Below, one piece after another: positions 32,791 to 44,520 of a stretch of DNA of 64,000 nucleotides; position 1 is the stretch's first letter, and every line of letters begins with the position of its first letter. This DNA comes from Chinchilla lanigera. Taxonomy: Eukaryota; Chordata; Mammalia; Rodentia; Chinchillidae. Location of the stretch: NCBI RefSeq assembly GCF_000276665.1, contig NW_004955423.1, forward strand, positions 10,950,839 through 11,014,838, read 5' to 3'. Under the pieces are notes generated by a model that worked only from the letters and a program-made list of their open reading frames with translations, did no database searches and was not told the DNA's origin. The position numbers and the translations under genes are program-made.

Positions 32791-33090
32791 GTTAGCATTT
32801 GTTGCGGTAACAACAATGTACACAACGCAGAAGAGGCAGAGTTTATTCTGGCTCGCAGTTTTAGAAGTTTCAGTTCGTGTTAGGCTGGCTCAGAGGGAGA
32901 AATATGGAGGAAAGGGATAGTGGAGGAAAGCATCGAACCTCAAGGCTGTCAGGGAGCACAACGTAGGTGAAGAGGTGGGAAGAAGAGGCCAGGGAAAGAA
33001 TATTGTCCCCAAAGTCACACCCCTGTGACCCATTCAGATACACTCAGAGTCAGCTTTCCTATCTTCTAGGCAGTTCTTAAGCCGATCAAG
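32791..33090 (-). mobile_element. MaLR LTR fragment (antisense)
   Basis: 'ttgcggtaacaacaatgtac', 'gaggcagagtttattctggc', 'tcgcagttttagaagtttca', 'gtgttaggctggctcagagg', 'ccccaaagtcacacccctgt' follows the reversed MaLR LTR order. It is more diverged than the copies at 25686 and 50170, and the right end is missing. Confidence 0.7.
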
Positions 33091-34092
33091 TTGATAATCA
33101 AGTTTAATCCTTGCAATGTCTACAAATTCATCCCAAGTAGAATTACATTACTACTGCATACCACTGTTACTTCTTCTATTCAAAGAGTAGGCTTTCAACT
33201 GCTTATGTCTCTCTCCAGACAGGGCAATATTTTTAAAACACAAAAATAATTGTTATCATCTTTGGGATTATATAGGCCTCTGTGTAATATCTAATCTTCT
33301 TTGTGTCCTCAGTTTGTATGCTTTCTAAACTTAACCTCTTTCCTTCCATTAAGAACCAATACCCTGTGAACCAGCACTAAATTCTATTCAGTTCTTTTGT
33401 TGTAATGAGCTTTCCATTGCTCTGGAAACCATCTCATGCCTGCTCTCTCCTTTGGTATGTAGTACCTACCTGTAGAGGATGATTTTTCTAGATTTCACCT
33501 CCTATAAGAAGATTTTCATGAGCTTCTTAGGCTGGTTAGCTGTCTATTTTTGTGTGTTATATGTGAAACTACTCTATCTAGCATACTTACATGTTTCTTT
33601 ATCAACTCAGAAAATTATGAGCCCCATATCATAATCCTCATGACATCTCTGAGCTCTTACAATAAAGCTACATGGTCCATTTATTTACTGTTTGACCTCC
33701 AAATACCCTTGACATCATTAAATCCTTGTACTATGTCTTGGAGAGGATGCAGATGGATTGTATCAGTACCATCCTTATATCTTTCATCACTTTCAATTGG
33801 CTACTGCTAAAGGAAGGTCCTGGTATGAGATCTGAGAGAATAAGGTATGGGCTAGATTGTGCTGCCCATTCTCCTTGGTTCCATCATATTCATCAGCTAA
33901 GAGCTCTCCCATCTGTCTTTCTATGATCTGACACCCACTCCCTCCATTTGCCTTTTTTACTGGGATACTATCCATTATGTTCTTAATTAAATTTATCAGA
34001 CCACTTTTTGAGAAATATCTTTTTCCTGTCATGAATATCTTTTCTAGAGTAAAGACAGCAAAAGAATTTTCTTCTCTCTAGTCATTAATCTA
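33091..34092. other. Unassigned sequence, no gene seen
   Basis: ORFs of 86, 79 and 66 aa overlap on both strands. No motif and no confidently recognised repeat. Confidence 0.4.

Positions 34093-34135
<43 letters not shown>
34093..34135. repeat. (AT)n dinucleotide repeat
   Basis: About 41 bp of uninterrupted AT alternation. It is likely length-polymorphic and able to form a cruciform. Confidence 0.97.
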
Positions 34136-34136
<1 letters not shown>

Positions 34137-34240
34137 TATACTATTTTTGGTACTTACATGGCATGCAAAATTATATTTAATTTTAAAATACAGTAGGAAA
34201 ATGACTGCATATTAAAATCATGATTTTATGGATATTGTGG

Positions 34241-34322
34241 ATCCCCGCCCCCATTGGGAATCGAACTCACTACCTCCTGCTTGCCAGGCCGGCGCTGTGC
34301 TGCTGAGCTAAATCCCTTGCCC
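34241..34322 (-). mobile_element. ID-type SINE, tail-less
   Basis: The antisense body reads 'cccattgggaatcgaactca', 'ctacctcctgcttgccaggc', 'gctgctgagctaaatccctt'. The expected T-rich (reversed poly(A)) end is replaced by 'ggatccccgccc', and no TSD is visible. The tail has been lost or replaced. Confidence 0.85.
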
Positions 34323-35690
34323 CATATTCATTCATCTTACAGAACTCAATTAATGAAACTTTCAATTAAGAAAACTGAGTAATAACACATACTTAATAGT
34401 GGTATATCAACTTTATGGGTGTGCTATGTGAATGTCTGAAATTTTGAAAACACTAGCATGTAGGAATTTGAAGCTGTATCTTTACTGATGTGTATAAAAG
34501 GGTTGCAATTGCTTAATAATGACTGTCAAGGGCATTTGAAAGGCAAAAGATTATGTGCCATGTATGTGTCATATTTAGAATCTCATTCTTTATACTTTGT
34601 TAATCTGCAGAAATATGCACTTCTAAGGTCTTGACTGAGCTGTTCTACTGGCAATAGAATTCTTAAAATAATGATGCTAAATACAAGGGTGGAAGAAGAT
34701 ACAAGTTTACTTTGCAGAAATCCCTCTGTTCCTATCATCCAAAAGTTGAACTAGCTCTCAACTGAACTGTCCCAAATGACACATGAGCTCTTAGGCTACT
34801 TCATCCTCACGAAATAAAAGATCTTGAAGGTGTTATTGATGTCATAGCGATCATGTGAGCAGAAAAGATACTACTTCTATCTCTAAAGTTAATGACTGAA
34901 TACAGTATATGTTTATAATTTTGACTTTAGTTAAACATGTATACATCACTACAACTACAATAATAGTGGTATAGAATTGGACAAAGCCCTGGGCAACTAA
35001 AATTTTTAATAGGAATTAAATAATTAAAATCTAATTCCATGGCCATTCTCCTGAGTGATGACTGGGTGGATGAAGTAGTCATGTCATACCTGAAGAGAAA
35101 CATTTATTAGGTCTGCAAAGACAGAAGCTTTGTTTTACTTGTTTATGTATAATTTATACTCCAATTGTCTCTAAAACATTTATTCCACAGAGTAATAATG
35201 TATATCTGATTTTGAAGGGACAGTAACAAGCAGCTGTTAATTAATTGGATCAGTATTTCCACCCATTTAGTTTGGCTATGATCACCCCAAAGCTATGAAA
35301 GTTTACAGGATCCTAAAGTCATCAAGCTAATAAAATGGTAAAATAAAATGCTTAAAACAACACCAACAAAACACTCTGAGATCTGATTAGCCAGTTAATA
35401 GTTCTATATTGATTCATTCCACTCAATAATTCAAGTATTCTACTTGTTCGTTTCAAAAACGTTTTTAGAACAACATTTTAGGAATTCAAATAGTTAAAGT
35501 AAGGGTCTTTTACCGGGAGAGTGTGCCAGTAGAGATAGGTAACTACCTGAGAAAGTAGAAGTTGCCCCTTTTAAGTCATTCAATTTCTTATTGTGGTCTA
35601 ACCTCTTTAGAAGAATAAAATCAAACACAACTGTTCCTATTTTAAAAGACATGAGCTTAGTATCTTAATGCTCATTACTCCATGTAGAAA
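34323..35690. other. Repeat-poor AT-rich sequence, no gene seen
   Basis: No ORF of 60 aa or more and no recognised repeat over more than 1.3 kb. Confidence 0.5.
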
Positions 35691-35699
35691 TCTATTTCT

Positions 35700-36020
35700 C
35701 TCTTTGCTATCACTTTAGGAAATCTTTGTTTAATAATGCTCAGTAAATTAGGCCTCCATAGGCTTGGCTTTATCCCACCCTGCCAGTTTCTTTGCCTTTT
35801 TGTACCTCTGTAAAGTATCTGCTTAGAGTCTCTGATTTGAAATGTTAATTAAGGTGGGCCTGGCCTCAGGTTACTGTGTGCATCCCTTTTTACATGCAAA
35901 GGGGATATGCTAACTAGGTTACTTAGAATCTGGGGGCCAAGAGGGACGCTTCCAGAAGACAACAAAAGTCCTGGAAGACCCCAGCGCTTCTCCGCAACTC
36001 TCAAGGAAACGAGCGGTAAG
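35700..36020. promoter_or_regulatory. Candidate conserved non-coding block A
   Basis: A GC-richer island in AT-rich surroundings. It has an octamer-like 'atgcaaa' (35894-35900), 'gttaattaagg' with homeodomain-type TAAT cores, and a CTCF-like 'ggggccaagagggacgc' around 35933-35949. No repeat homology. The reading as an enhancer is inference from composition and motif density only. Confidence 0.3.
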
Positions 36021-38455
36021 ACTGCTGAAATGAGTTATCTGGCACACAGAGGTGGCTGGTGTTAATTTTGGTCCGTGTTTCCTTTTTGTAATCTCTTAAT
36101 ATTAAATCTGTATCCAGCTAGAATAGATGAAATGTGAGTTATTTAGATATTCAAGAAAGCCAGATATTTGAATAAGCCTACTGACAGATTACAAACAGGT
36201 AAATAATGGCGAATTTACTTGAATTGAAGATGATGATCTCAAGATTAAGGTTTCTGGGTGAGATATTCATTTCTGAACTTAAGGGTCACACTGAGAACCT
36301 AGAAATGATGCCAGTGTTACACTGAATAAAGGGGGTTGGTATTCCTGTGTGCACTGATTAGAAGTATCTGACTGTGAATGGGGACGTGTGAAAATAGTGT
36401 GTATGAGACTCTGAATGCATTTCATATGCAGCTCTTCTACCAAGATTTAGAAAGGCAAAATCTACATTTGAAAGCAAGGACATTGTAGATGTTAACTAAA
36501 TCATGTAAGATGTAGCACAAAGAAATAAATTAATATTATTGTGAATAAGTACCCTAAATTAGCCTCCAGAGAGACGAATTGCAAAACAAATGCAAAAGTC
36601 ACACCTTTAATTACTGTGAAGCAACCTTTGAGATTTGAAACACTTATTTGTATAAATCACTTTGGAAAGTATTTTTCAAACTCTTTTGATTATGGTGTTG
36701 TAGAGAAGTAAGGGTAATTTTCCTTATTTCTATCTTGAGATGTTTAAAGCTTTCTCTTTCATCTGTGGAACTGTAGAGGACCGTGACTCAAGCACACACA
36801 AAATGTTTAGGAAGAAACATTTTCTCTCAGTGTAATTTTAATTTCCTTCTCTTGGCATTCAAATAACACAGTCATTCTTCCCTGTTTATGGCAGGAGTTC
36901 CTTGCATTGAACCCTATGCCTTCTATAGCCATGTACTATAGAACCACTCAGTTTTTTAAACAGTGTTCAGTTGTGTACAATTAAGCTTCATTTTTGTTCA
37001 TAAAGGTTAACTAGCCATTCGTTCATGTAGCATCATTAAGGATATACACTATTTGAATGAGTCAGAATTTGGAGCAAATGTCTGAATAAGAGACGGTGTA
37101 AAGAACAAGTAACACAGGAAAACGTGTATTTTTTTTGCTCCTACTCCCTTTACTAAGAATAACCAGGGCAAAATAAACAAGTCCAGAGTTTGTATATCCC
37201 TGCGGAGGGGTGAGACAAGAGCGGGAGCTCCCAAAGAGAAAAGAGGGACAGCTAAGATGTATAAAACATTGGCAGTTGACGTACCACACCAACCCACTCA
37301 AAGCGCTATTCCAGAGAATCCATTTTGTTCAAATAGGAAATTTCACCCTACACTCAGAAAAAAAAAAAGGTCCCCACTTTGGAAATGACTAAATGTTTCT
37401 TTTTAAAAGAAAGACACATTAGAACAATTCTGAGATGTGTAAGTGATGTTTTTGTGACACATGAAGAAATGCAAACTAATTTCTGACTGAGGTTTGGATT
37501 CTTCCCTTTGAAAGCCTTTTAAAAACATTTCCTTCTTACTGTAGTATTTCATGAATAGCATGTTTTGTGTGGCTACAATCATTCTTTGATTTACTTTCTG
37601 GCTACTGCTGATAATGCAGTAAAATACTTTTTTAGACAGAGTTTGAGAAAAAACTAAAATTCAGCAGAGTCTATTTAGCTTGTGACTATAGTATATGGAT
37701 TTTCGCTTTACAATTTCCCCAAATCACAGTATAGCAGTATAGCAAACACAGGAAAAAAAAAAAATCAAGAAATTATCCTTTATTTTGTTCACTTAAAATA
37801 TAGTATCCTCACTTCACAAAATAGAAGCAAAGTTAATAATTCTTTACATAACATATTGTAAAGTAAAGACAGTTATGACAATTGTCATTAACGTGTACAT
37901 CAATGCCATTATGACTTTCTAGAAGTTACAAAAGATCTCATTGCAAAGTAGGTCACTTTCCCAGAGTGGATGAACTTACATTTCCCTGCTTGGTTTACAC
38001 TAACTCATTAGGTTATTACTTTCTCAGTCGCTGATAATAATGATATAGCCAGACTATTCCACTTCACAAAAAATATTTAAATAAAATTTCTTCAAGCACA
38101 AATGAGATGCACTATATTTACATTTTTATTTGATGAAGCCTGTTCCTGCTATCTTTGTTCTTAATTTGGTCTCAAAAGAATTAGCACTAAGAGGAAAAAC
38201 AGTCTGTAAATATGTATGAAATCAAATATAGAGGGTAAGCTAAAAGGTATTGACTGCCAACAGAGTTTAGCTGCAGGAGGCAAAATTTTCTCTATAGTTT
38301 TCTTCTTGGCTGGAAACACATTGCCTTCTATCTAGATTATTTAATCCTCAAAATGCACATCAAAGCTTCTCATCAGGTGGCACATGTCTTTATAGGCAGT
38401 TGAATGTCAAAGATCTAGCTTAAAGATTTTTGAAAAATGTAAAAACATAATAAAG
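36021..38455. other. Repeat-poor sequence, no gene seen
   Basis: Short overlapping ORFs near 37050-37390 on both strands (82, 79 and 60 aa) lack motifs. There are short A-runs near 37360 and 37752. No SINE or LTR was seen. Confidence 0.45.
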
Positions 38456-38770
38456 CCCAGATAATAACACAGCAGTGAGCTCCTGTTCTATTCCTTCCGG
38501 CAAAGTACCAGCGTCACAGGCTGTGGCTAATCTCTGTGGCAAGGGGAAGAGCACATTCTGCTGCCCGGCAATGTGTGACATCTGTCCAACCGCTAGAAAT
38601 GAGATGCTTAAACCGGGTTCCAGACCAATATGAGCTTCCTAGCTATCCCAGTCTCGCTGTACACCTGTGGCTGGGCAGCATTCGGAGCCATAAATTCTGT
38701 CCTGCTTCCATACCCAATTAGGCAGTGGAACAACTTATGCAAAAATATGTAAGAGGCATTTTCTGTCCTA
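38456..38770. promoter_or_regulatory. Candidate conserved non-coding block B
   Basis: About 300 bp with balanced composition and several CpGs in an AT-rich setting, including 'gtaccagcgtcacaggctgt' and 'cattcggagccataaattct'. It has E-box 'cacctg' and 'ctaatc' cores and no repeat homology. The 61-aa ORF at 38536-38721 is not supported as coding. Regulatory status is inferred. Confidence 0.3.
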
Positions 38771-39419
38771 TGTGAAACAAGATGCAAGCTGCAGCGAGCT
38801 GTCTTTTAGGACTCATTTTTCAGTCTTTGGTAAGGACAAATTACTTGTAATGATTACATCAACTCCTTGAAATGATTATATCATTGTGAGTTTAGTTGAA
38901 AAGCCCTTTAACACATTTATTTTGCACTTCAAATGTTCGCTCTTCTGTTAGAGAGACAGAAGTATAGGTAGAGTCAAAAGCCCCTATATTAGTTCGGTTA
39001 CACCACACACAAGGGACTTGAAAGTTTAGAAGGTCACAAGCTAGCTGTAATAGAGCCGACCAGCGATAGTTTCACAAAGGGTTCAGAGCTGTATTCACAT
39101 GCATGAAGATGCTTAGGTGAGAGCTCACCCTTTACCTTTTTATTGAAAGATGTTCTGAGCAGTTAGCCTTTCTCATTCATGCCATTATCATCATCCAGTC
39201 TCTCTCCACCTCTTAAAGGAGAATTTCCAGATGTTTCTTCAGATTTGAAAAATTTCTTTAGTCTGTGCTTTGCCCAGAGAATAGCCCCTGTGGATTTTTC
39301 AAATAGAATAAGAGGAATGCAGTCATTATGCACTGCAAATATGTACCAATAAAAATAAAATATTAAAAAAAGAAAATCCAGCAGAGTACCCCCCCAAAAA
39401 AAGGAAATGAGAAGAAAAT
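38771..39419. other. Single-copy sequence with a possible short L1 tail
   Basis: 'caaatatgtaccaataaaaa' then 'taaaatattaaaaaaag' (about 39336-39372) resembles the very end of an L1 3' UTR plus poly(A), but only some tens of bases are recognisable. No gene was seen. Confidence 0.35.
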
Positions 39420-39640
39420 TAGAATCTCTGAGGAATGCTAGCTATTAAGCACCTCCCCCCTTAATTATGCAGCCCTAAAGCCCTTACCATAATCTGCCCA
39501 GCAACAAGGCATTTCCGAGGCCCCTCTGGGGCAGATCATTAGAGTGTATTAATTCAGGACTCCTAGTGATCTGGGGCACCATCTTATCACACAATGGTTG
39601 TTTTAAATGCATTATTTAAATGTGTAAAGTATTTGGGGAT
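39420..39640. promoter_or_regulatory. Candidate conserved non-coding block C
   Basis: Dense homeodomain-type cores occur within about 200 bp: 'ccttaattatgcag', 'gatcattag', 'gtattaattcag', 'gcattatttaaatg'. Between them is a near-palindromic AP-2-like 'gcccctctggggc'. No repeat homology and no ORF. This is the most enhancer-like stretch by motif density, and that reading is inference. Confidence 0.35.
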
Positions 39641-41475
39641 GCATTGAGTGCAGACACACCACATAAAAGAGCTTTATCTTATTAAGCACATCCTGCGGGA
39701 GGAGTGGCCATGGTGTTCCAGGTGCAGTTTTAAGCACACTCCAGATTTTGGCCAACTACTGCTTCTGTTCTTCCTGGTTTTGCTCTCTTGGCTGCCGAAT
39801 TGCATTCTAACCCTTACCTGAAAAGGGAAACAAGTGGGAAGTTTTTGAGGACCTTTGATGTTTTGAGTGCTGTGGTCATTTATAGCAACAGCGTTTCCAC
39901 AATGTTTTGTTTTTTTCTCAACCCTGTTACACAAACAACCGAGGGAAAAGAATGGCCAGGATGCCCTGTGGGTGACAGACACTAGCAACCTTGAACCGGT
40001 GGCTATTTGCATCTCTGCCCAGCTTGAAAATGTTGTCTGTTGTGCCAACACAGCTTCTTTACTTGTTAAAAGCCCTTCTCTCTGTCGGAGGGCTCAAAAA
40101 GAATATTCTTCATACAAAATCCCTTTACAGAACCTCCAATCCCTTTGGGGCCTATTCTGCCAGTTTATGGTAGCAGTGAACTGTCATGAGTCCCTCCTTG
40201 GTCTGTGAGATTGGGACCCGTAGAAATGGCTGTGACCGTTACTTTTCTCTTTGGGGATTTGCCCTTTTTTCATTTGGTTGGGGACTGAGGCTCAGCTTTG
40301 TTACAGAGAATTATCCTGTGGCAGTGGGTTGGGGAGATAAGTCTTTGTTGAGACATAAAACACATACAGACCAAAGTGTGAAAAATTGAAATGACAAGGT
40401 TGCTGGGGTGTTGTTTCTTTAAGTTCGGTCAAATGTTCAAACATAGGAAGTTAGGTACTCTCCCGCTCCTTGCTGTGTATTAAAGTGAATCTATCACTCA
40501 TGTTTAGCGGAGTGCAAGTACAATATGAAAATATCACAGGTACATATACTAAACATAAATGCAGAACCCAGCCCCGGCCTTATTCTAAAGTGTGTGAGAT
40601 ACCGTTGTCTGCTTTGATTTTGATGTCATAAAGAAATAAGGTGGATGTTAATTTAAAAGGTAGGCAGAGGAGTCGAATGAAACCGAATTTCTTTCTACTA
40701 TTTTATTACTTAGATGATTCCATTCTTTCAGGTAAATACCCATCAGCATGAGCGGAGCATTATAGAAAAAATAGAGATGACATTTACGTCTTAATAAGCA
40801 TATGATCTGACTTTTTGTTTCTCTTTGGCAGAGAAAGTATTTTCATTTAATTCAAAAAAGACTTCTATGTCTTTAGGCCTTTGGTTGCAATTTCTGAATT
40901 ATATGTGACATACATTCAGTTTTAGGGCAAGCATGTGTAAAACACTGGAAGATAACAACACAAAACAAACTACAAAAAACACTTGACAATTGTACCTGCG
41001 AAAGAGAGAAGTATTTCCTCTCTGGTTTAGCTACTGGAATATTTTAGGGGTTTTTAAAAGGAAAATGAGCTGAGTAATTTACCTTCCAGATAGGTTTTAG
41101 AAAGTTGTGGATTTATTACTCATTCTTTACTGTGAGTTACTTTATTTTCTTACTCACGGCTTCAATTCTGTTTATTATGATTTCAAGTTTTGTTTAATTC
41201 TAAGTATCATAATTAATACGTGGTGTGGATCTGGGAGTTTTTACTTGCTGCTTTATTTTTATGGAAGGAGGATTTTTTTTAAAAACAGGGTCTACTTAGA
41301 ACTACTCTCTTGAAAATCCAGAATTTTGTTTTTATACAAAAAGTTAAATTAGAAACTGAATCACCCAACATGTATGTTTAAGTGAAAAATTAAATGAAAG
41401 ATCACAAATTTATACTATGACAGTTTTTTTTCAATAAGGCAGATAATCAAGCTATATCTCAATATTAAGCACTGG
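39641..41475. other. Repeat-poor sequence, no gene seen
   Basis: Between 39674 and 40389, ORFs of 125 aa (minus), 113 aa and 67 aa (plus) overlap on both strands. None has a motif. Mutual overlap in several frames with ordinary codon use argues against coding. The stretch has somewhat higher GC than its flanks. Confidence 0.4.
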
Positions 41476-41725
41476 AGAAGATGTAGATTCTAATTTTAAT
41501 TTTGTTCCTAATTTTTGAGTACTAGGACAAATCTTTAACTTCTATGGACTTAAGTTTCTGCCTCTTCAATATTAAAAGATTAAAATTAGAAATTCTAAGT
41601 CCTTTTGCAATTTTTTTTTTGTTCTGGGAATTGAACTCATGACCTCACACTTGCCAAGCAGGCGCTGCGCCTCTGAGCTAAATCTCTGGCCTTTTCCAGT
41701 TCTTATATTCTGTGAGTCTTATATT
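41476..41725 (+). mobile_element. MIR-like SINE split by an ID
   Basis: 'gaagatgtagattctaattt', 'gagtactaggacaaatcttt', 'aacttctatggacttaagtt', 'tctgcctcttcaat' before the ID, and 'ccagttcttatattctgtga' after it, follow the MIR core and its 3' end ('ctaacattctgtgattct'). Confidence 0.5.
41610..41690 (-). mobile_element. ID-type SINE, nested in a MIR
   Basis: The antisense body has a poly(T), then 'gttctgggaattgaactcat', 'gacctcacacttgccaagca', 'ctgagctaaatctctggc'. An approximate TSD 'ccttttgca'/'ccttttcca' flanks it. Confidence 0.9.
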
Positions 41726-42424
41726 CTGTGAGCATGTTCTCTAATTTTCTACTTGTGCTCCAAGTAATCTCCTTTGTAAAAAGAGTTACTTCTCAATATA
41801 ACTCCTACTGTAAGGGATTCTGCAGTATTTTAGCAGTAATTTTAGCCTCTTATTTATTAAACTAATAACTTATTCTGTTGCCAAATCAACTAAAATTAGC
41901 CCTAAGTATAAAGTTCCATATCAATCATATTACCTGTCACACAAAAATAGGAACTTTATTTTCATTATATTTTAAGTATTCTCATTAATTTAATTCAATG
42001 GTAATCATGGTCTCTATTTCACGATATGCTAAATCATGAAAGTATGTTTTTGTGATATTTAAATTGAATATTCTAATTACAGTTTATGTCAAATCTTCAT
42101 TCAAGACTCTTAAATGTTCCTAATAATACTTTTTTGTTTGTTGTATATTTTAAATGCTATTTGTTATCTGGATATATGTTGTGGGTTTTACTTTTTATTT
42201 ACATGCTATTGTTAGAACATTTTAAGAAAAATAAACTACCAAAGTTAAACCATAGACTAAGAAAACATTTGCTCTTGTTTGCATGACACTATTTATGGAT
42301 GTATTTTCACCATCAGAGAGGGCTGTGTGGGAAACAATATTTTTTATTATAGAATACTGTTTTCATGGTATTGTGGTAAAATTATTAGGTTCTGTGTGAG
42401 ACACCAGTAATAGAAATAGTTCAT
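41726..42424. other. AT-rich single-copy sequence, no gene seen
   Basis: No motif-bearing ORF and no recognised repeat. Confidence 0.45.
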
Positions 42425-42620
42425 ATTTATCATTCACTGTTAGATTTTCTAGTTGCACTACTTTATTTAGTTCACCAAGCATCCTCCTAAGAGATACTTC
42501 ATTCCCTTATGCAGCTGAATTAACTAAAATGCAAAGAAGTTTAATTTACATTCCCTAAATTATAGTATTAATAAGTGGGATGTCCAGGCCACATAACCTG
42601 GCCTAAGCTCAGAGTCACTC
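42425..42620 (-). mobile_element. MIR SINE (antisense)
   Basis: 'gttcaccaagcatcctccta', 'agagatacttcattccctta', 'gctgaattaactaaaatgca', 'aagaagtttaatttacattc', 'aataagtgggatgtccaggc' is the reversed MIR core in order, heavily diverged. Confidence 0.6.
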
Positions 42621-43620
42621 GTCTCTGTCACAGCCTCACGTAGTTTATAAAGGTCCGTCTGCATTTATGAACATAGAGAAACATGTTTCAAAGTATCTAG
42701 AATGAAAGGGGTAAAGTTCTTCAACAAAGGACTGAGTACATTTTAGGAAGCTAGAGGAAGGAACGTGTTTGTGTGTACGCATGCATGTGTGTAGGTGCGT
42801 TCATGCTTTTGTGAACATATTTTAGCAGTCTGACTGGAAGGTATTTTTTTCTAAAACTCAAAAGAACACTCATTTCCCTGAGAAAATCCCATTGTTAGTT
42901 GAAAGACAACCCCCCCGTATAGCTTGCTCCATCTCCAAGTGTGCAGGCATGTGTAGGCCATGTGGAGAAAGTGCAGACTAGAATAAACTTTATTGAACTT
43001 GCCCAGTGGCCAATTATGCCAGCAACAACAATTCTGGCTGTCACTCTTACTACCTGGCAGCATTTACTAGTTCCTAAACTAAAATTTAGTTTAGGAGCTA
43101 AACTAAATTCTGCTCAGAATTTGTGTCAACGATAATCTGATAATGTCCCACCCCCATTTAAAGTGAAAACATTAAAAGCTTTATCCTTATTTCTCCCCCT
43201 TGTGTTTTTCTGCATCTGTTGGAGGATTACAGTTTTGTTTCATAAACCAAAAGGTACACTTAAACATTTTTTGTTTTGGTTTATTTTGTTCTGATATTTC
43301 TGGTCAGCAGATTTTTTACAGAACTTTCTTAGTCTTTTTGGACAATTGCTCAAAATAAAATCTGAAATTTCTTACAAAAATTTTTCCAGTATTTTGAGGA
43401 CTCATAATTCTTATATTTTTTTCTGCCTTATATTGAAGTTAGCAAAGAAAATGAAAATTGAGTTGTATATTTTTGCATTTGTTTTTACCCTCATTTTAGT
43501 TCTGTGTACACAGGAATTTCTAGACTACTTGTGTTTCCTTTTCTTAGCCACTGGAAGTTAATTTTCAGTTGTTTTCTCTTGTTCAGTTATTTAACAAGTC
43601 ATAGAAAGTCTTAGTTCCTC
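42621..43620. other. AT-rich single-copy sequence, no gene seen
   Basis: A GT-rich patch lies at about 42766-42802. ORFs of 64-71 aa have no motif. Confidence 0.45.
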
Positions 43621-43624
43621 ATCT

Positions 43625-43778
43625 TTTTTTATTTTGTCTTTTTGAGATAGGGTCTCGCTATCCAGTTCAGGCTGGCCTTGAGCTCACTTTGCAGCCCAGG
43701 CTGGTCTCGAACTCGTAGTGATGCTCTTGCCTCAGCCCCCGCAGTGCTGCAATTACAGGCGTGTGCCACCACGCCAGG
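43625..43778 (-). mobile_element. B1-type SINE
   Basis: The antisense body has 'gagatagggtctcgctatcc', 'ttcaggctggccttgagctc', 'actttgcagcccaggctggt', 'ctcttgcctcagcccccgca', 'gtgtgccaccacgccaggct'. The internal duplication is present. The TSD is weak ('cttagt'). The 60-aa ORF from 43678 begins inside it and is not a gene. Confidence 0.93.
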
Positions 43779-43780
43779 CT

Positions 43781-44520
43781 TAGTCCCCAGTCATATCTTT
43801 GTAGTTTTAGTGTTGGGTTGCATCAGAATGGGGTTGAGTGTGATTTTGAACAGAGATTGAAATTGTTCCGAAATACAAGACCCCAACCTCAGTGTTTCAC
43901 AGCACATTTACATGGAGCTTAAGCTGTGAAATCCACACTTCCATTGAAGTAAGGCATGGACTATTCTTTTGTGGATGGAACTCAGAATTATTGCGTGGAC
44001 AGTGTCACTTTTTTCCCACACAGCAAGCACAATAAAAAAAGTTCAAATACAGATATATGATACAAATATTAGGGCTCATGCAAAATATCTTTGAAATGTA
44101 GCAAAGTCCCTTTTATGGCAATATATATTTATTGTCTCAACTAATAGCTTGCTTCAAATACAGAATTATCTGAATGTACAGTGACTCTTTTACCTCTAAC
44201 AATGGGAACACCTTATTTCCCCTGTGACATATTTATTTTAAATAAAAATGAATTGATTTGCCTGTACAAATCCTTTTCATGCTTACTAGCAATATTTTGT
44301 ACTTTACCAGAAGTGCAAATATATTAACACTAAGGATATCAGAAATAGATTAGTAGGAAAGATGATCTGATAAAAGACAGTACAGTTCACGCCACTTACA
44401 TCTTATGAAATAGTTAAAAAAAAAAAACCACAGTTGCTTAACTAATCAGCTTGAATTCTTAAAAATAAAAACAGAGGAAATGATAACTAGAAAATGTACA
44501 GAACCTCTGTGAAACTTCAA
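43781..44520. other. AT-rich single-copy sequence, no gene seen
   Basis: Contains a short poly(A) near 44415. No ORF of note. Confidence 0.45.

Noticed and set aside
39674..40051. 125-aa minus-strand ORF with overlapping plus ORFs
   Set aside because: Open frames on both strands at once, with no motif, splice sites or codon bias, are better explained by local GC content.
43678..43860. 60-aa ORF resembling Alu-derived 'protein' warnings
   Set aside because: It is an antisense B1 SINE reading.
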